A stretch of 8,705 nucleotides of DNA from Cyanobacteria bacterium UBA8803. GTDB lineage: Bacteria; Cyanobacteriota; Cyanobacteriia; Cyanobacteriales; Coleofasciculaceae. Below, one piece after another: positions 6,497 through 8,705 of the stretch. Each line of letters opens with the position of its first letter. Position 1 is the first letter of the stretch. The position numbers were made by a program, and so were the translations under genes. Where the stretch lies: the NCBI GenBank assembly GCA_003505715.1, contig DNXU01000494.1:1089-9793 (forward strand). The letters run 5' to 3'. Below the pieces are notes generated by a model, which saw nothing but the letters and a program-made list of their open reading frames with translations, did no database searches and was not told the DNA's origin.

Positions 6497-8524
6497 ATGT
6501 TTAACCAACCCAACTTGAAAAACTGTGATGAACTACCAGCCGAATTAGCCACTTTTTGGGAAATTTTGCAGGTTGACTACCAGGAAGCCATGCGCCGATT
6601 ACACTCTACAAAATTATCCGTAAAAAGCTTAGGCGCACTGCCCACTCAAGATTTTATTTCAAGCCTAGAGTCACTCCATATTCAAGTGGTTGATGAGGGA
6701 GATATAGAGGTAGTATTAACCGATGACTATCTGCAAGACGGTCTGGCTGAATTAAACCAAAAAGCCTTACAAAACCAACGTCCCTGGATGCTAGTTAAAC
6801 CCGTAGGCACAACGATTTGGATTGGGCCTATCTTTTATCCCTATCAAACAGGCTGTTGGGAATGTTTAGCTCAAAGGTTGCGCACCAACCGTCCTGTTGA
6901 AACATTTATCCAGAAACAACGCGGTAGCTCAATCCCCTTGATTACCTCAGTAGCAGCTCTCCCTTCGACATGGCAAACGGGATTGAAGCTAGCAGCTACC
7001 GAAATTGCTAAATGGATTGTCCGGGAAGGGGAAAAAACCCTGGCAGGGACTCTAATTACCTTTGACACGATATCTATTAAGACAGAAAACCACATTTTGG
7101 TGCGGCGTCCCCAATGCTCTTGCTGTGGCCATGGCTCTAACTACAATAGTAAACCCTTACCGCTGGTTCTAGAAAGCCGTAAAAAAACGTTTACTCTGGA
7201 TGGCGGGCATCGTTGTTTTACTCCTGAAGAAACCCTAAAAAAACACGAACACCATATTAGCAGGATTACAGGAGTCGTTCACAGCTTGAATCAAAAAGAA
7301 CATACTCAAAATGGCGCGATTCATAGTTATTATTCCGGGCACAACTTTGCGATGATGTTCGATGGCTTATACTTTTTACGCCAAACAGTTCGCGGCAAAA
7401 GTGGTGGAAAAGGTAAAACTGATATTCAAGCCAAGGTTAGCGCTCTTTGTGAAGCGATTGAACGGTATTCAGGCATCTTTCAAGGCGATGAGATTCGGCA
7501 TAAAGCTAGCTATAGTAATCTCAAAAATCTGGCCATCCATCCCAATGCTTGTATGGATTTCAGCGAAACACAATACCGAAATCGCCGCGAATGGAACGCC
7601 AACTCCGAACTCAATCAAAAGGTGCCAGAACCCTTTGATGAAGATAGAGAGATGGATTGGACGCCAATTTGGTCTCTTACCCATCAAGATTTTAAGTATG
7701 TGCCAACGGCTTATTGCTATTACGGTTACCCAAGAGAGCAAAATCCTGACTGTTGGGCAAACTCCAATGGAGCCGCAGCTGGTAATACAAAAGAAGAAGC
7801 AATTTTCCAAGGCTTCATGGAATTGGTTGAGCGAGATAGTGTGGCCTTGTGGTGGTACAATCGCGTGCAGCGTCCCCTCGTAGATTTAGATAGTTTTGAT
7901 GATCCGTATTTGCGAGTTGTAAAAGAGTATTACAAAACCATTAATCGGGAAATTTGGGTTTTGGATATCACTGGCGATCTCAATATTCCTACCTTTGTCG
8001 CTCTCTCCAGGCGAACCGATAGAAAACCTGAAGATATCGTCTTCGGCTTTGGCTCGCATTTCGATCCTAAAATTGCCATACTGAGAGCCATCACTGAGGC
8101 GAACCAAGTACTCCCTGCTGTTTTAAAGGTTGACTCTGATGGGAGTACCCAATACCGACTTAATGACCGAGTTGCTCTAGATTGGTGGCAAACGGCAACT
8201 CTAGAGAATCAGCCGTATCTAGTTCCCGATACCCGCGTTAAGCCAAAAGTTTACTCAGATTATCCTTATTTAGGGAGCGAGGACGTGCGGGAAGATGTCC
8301 TGACTTGTGTCAAGCTGGCTGAACAACACGGTATGGAAGTGTTGGTTTTGGATCAGACACGTCCTGATATTGGATTAAACGTTGTCAAAGTCATCGTCCC
8401 AGGAATGCGCCACTTTTGGAAGCGCTTGGCTCCTGGACGGCTGTATGATGTTCCTGTAGAATTAGGATGGCTCTCAGAGCCGTTGCAGGAACATCAGTTA
8501 AATCCCATTCCCATGTTTCTTTAA
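6497..8524 (+). CDS. YcaO cyclodehydratase-type protein with E1-like domain (TOMM/RiPP enzyme, lacking RRE)
   Basis: This 675-residue protein resembles the fused E1-like/YcaO enzymes of the TruD/LynD type. Those convert Cys, Ser or Thr of a precursor peptide to azolines with ATP. The E1-like half (about 12-225) has 'LTDDYLQDGLAELN', 'WMLVKPVGTTIWIGPIF' and two Cys pairs for Zn: C120-x-x-C123 and C207-x-x-C210. The YcaO half (about 230-675) has the ATP/Mg motifs 'QAKVSALCEAIERYSG' (311-326; E319, E322) and 'NSNGAAAGNTKEEAIFQGF', then 'MELVERD' (441-447). It ends in 'LNPIPMFL', so it has only part of the PxPxP tail of azoline-forming YcaOs. Fused relatives are about 750-790 residues with an N-terminal leader-binding RRE; this protein starts just after it. 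ATG 6497 is the first usual start in frame: no ATG, GTG or TTG lies in the 100 bp upstream. No precursor, dehydrogenase or protease gene is in the window, so pathway and substrate are unknown. Confidence 0.85.
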   Translation: MFNQPNLKNCDELPAELATFWEILQVDYQEAMRRLHSTKLSVKSLGALPTQDFISSLESLHIQVVDEGDIEVVLTDDYLQDGLAELNQKALQNQRPWMLVKPVGTTIWIGPIFYPYQTGCWECLAQRLRTNRPVETFIQKQRGSSIPLITSVAALPSTWQTGLKLAATEIAKWIVREGEKTLAGTLITFDTISIKTENHILVRRPQCSCCGHGSNYNSKPLPLVLESRKKTFTLDGGHRCFTPEETLKKHEHHISRITGVVHSLNQKEHTQNGAIHSYYSGHNFAMMFDGLYFLRQTVRGKSGGKGKTDIQAKVSALCEAIERYSGIFQGDEIRHKASYSNLKNLAIHPNACMDFSETQYRNRREWNANSELNQKVPEPFDEDREMDWTPIWSLTHQDFKYVPTAYCYYGYPREQNPDCWANSNGAAAGNTKEEAIFQGFMELVERDSVALWWYNRVQRPLVDLDSFDDPYLRVVKEYYKTINREIWVLDITGDLNIPTFVALSRRTDRKPEDIVFGFGSHFDPKIAILRAITEANQVLPAVLKVDSDGSTQYRLNDRVALDWWQTATLENQPYLVPDTRVKPKVYSDYPYLGSEDVREDVLTCVKLAEQHGMEVLVLDQTRPDIGLNVVKVIVPGMRHFWKRLAPGRLYDVPVELGWLSEPLQEHQLNPIPMFL

Positions 8525-8633
8525 GGCGTTGGGGAAGTGGGATATTAATTATTTGATGGAATTCCCGCTAAAAAAGCATTTTCTGTAGAGGCGAGTCGCT
8601 GTTTCAATAGACCTCTTGCATAAATCGTGGAAT
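8525..8633. other. Gene-free spacer after the YcaO gene
   Basis: No gene is seen in this stretch. The only ATG-started frame of note, at 8554, ends after 10 codons ('MEFPLKKHFL') and has no Shine-Dalgarno or leader-peptide character. The parts TGTAGAGGCG (8585-8594) and AGACCTCTTGCATAAATC (8609-8626) resemble pieces of dispersed cyanobacterial repeats or insertion-sequence ends as I remember them, but no transposase or matching inverted end is in the window. Confidence 0.4.
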
Positions 8634-8705
8634 GCCCCCTAAATCCCCCAATCCTGGGGGACTTTGAGATTTCGGTTCCCCTAAGCCCCCTAAATCACCC
8701 AATCC
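8634..8705. repeat. C-rich interspersed repeat with hairpin (CCCCCTAAATC type)
   Basis: A 21-base sequence beginning GCCCCCTAAATC occurs at 8634-8654 and again at 8685-8705 with one difference (C to A in the middle). Between them TCCCCCA (8644-8650) and TGGGGGA (8655-8661) form a 7-bp stem with an ATCC loop. Repeats of this kind are widespread between genes of cyanobacterial genomes. The hairpin could slow transcription beyond the YcaO gene, but no T-run follows. The element continues past the window edge. Confidence 0.75.

Noticed and set aside
7362..7883. Overlapping 173-codon plus and 113-codon minus frames inside the YcaO gene
   Set aside because: The YcaO frame here contains the ATP-binding motifs; the other two frames show no protein-like pattern.
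8554..8586. Ten-codon peptide as a RiPP precursor
   Set aside because: It is too short, has no leader-like region, no ribosome-binding site, and no Cys, Ser or Thr to modify.
8609..8626. Insertion-sequence end (AGACCTCTTGCATAAATC)
   Set aside because: It resembles ends I remember from cyanobacterial elements, but no transposase, partner end or target duplication can be seen in the window.

Overview
The window looks like chromosomal DNA of a cyanobacterium, most likely a filamentous or otherwise repeat-rich one. Twelve copies of the HIP1 octamer GCGATCGC lie in the first 6.15 kb. There are several heptameric tandem-repeat tracts (TTGGTTG, CTCATCC) and a C-rich interspersed repeat at the right edge. 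The genes also fit: a DUF4350 membrane protein, a fused HyuA-HyuB 5-oxoprolinase-type enzyme, an AAA_35-type ATPase and a cyanobactin/TOMM-type YcaO enzyme. The genus cannot be told from this sequence.

Layout: positions 1-117 are repeat DNA (a TTGGTTG array, then a CTCAT(A/C)C array). The second array runs into the 3' end of a minus-strand DUF4350 membrane-protein gene (118-1296) and supplies its stop codon. A 68-bp divergent intergenic region (1297-1364) separates it from the plus-strand genes. These are a 1275-residue hydantoinase/5-oxoprolinase (1365-5192), a short AAA-like ATPase (5247-6404) and a YcaO cyclodehydratase-type protein (6497-8524). The AAA gene follows the oxoprolinase by 54 bp and could be read through from it. 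Between AAA and YcaO lie 92 bp holding a perfect hairpin, a consensus -10 box and a short direct repeat. The last 181 bp hold no gene, only repeat-family DNA.

Function: the oxoprolinase would return 5-oxoproline to glutamate (or open a related cyclic amide) using ATP. The DUF4350 protein is a two-helix membrane protein of unknown role. The YcaO protein carries a Zn-binding E1-like half and an ATP-binding YcaO half, as in azoline-forming RiPP enzymes. It lacks the N-terminal leader-peptide-binding domain expected in the fused family, and no precursor peptide is visible nearby.

Most worth a second look are the two repeat-derived peptide insertions read in frame inside the oxoprolinase. Next are the truncated-looking YcaO and AAA proteins on either side of one short junction, the near-identical 12-mer just before both of their start codons, and the absence of HIP1 sites across the YcaO gene. 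I see pieces of a possible RiPP-modification system, but not a complete new system in this window.
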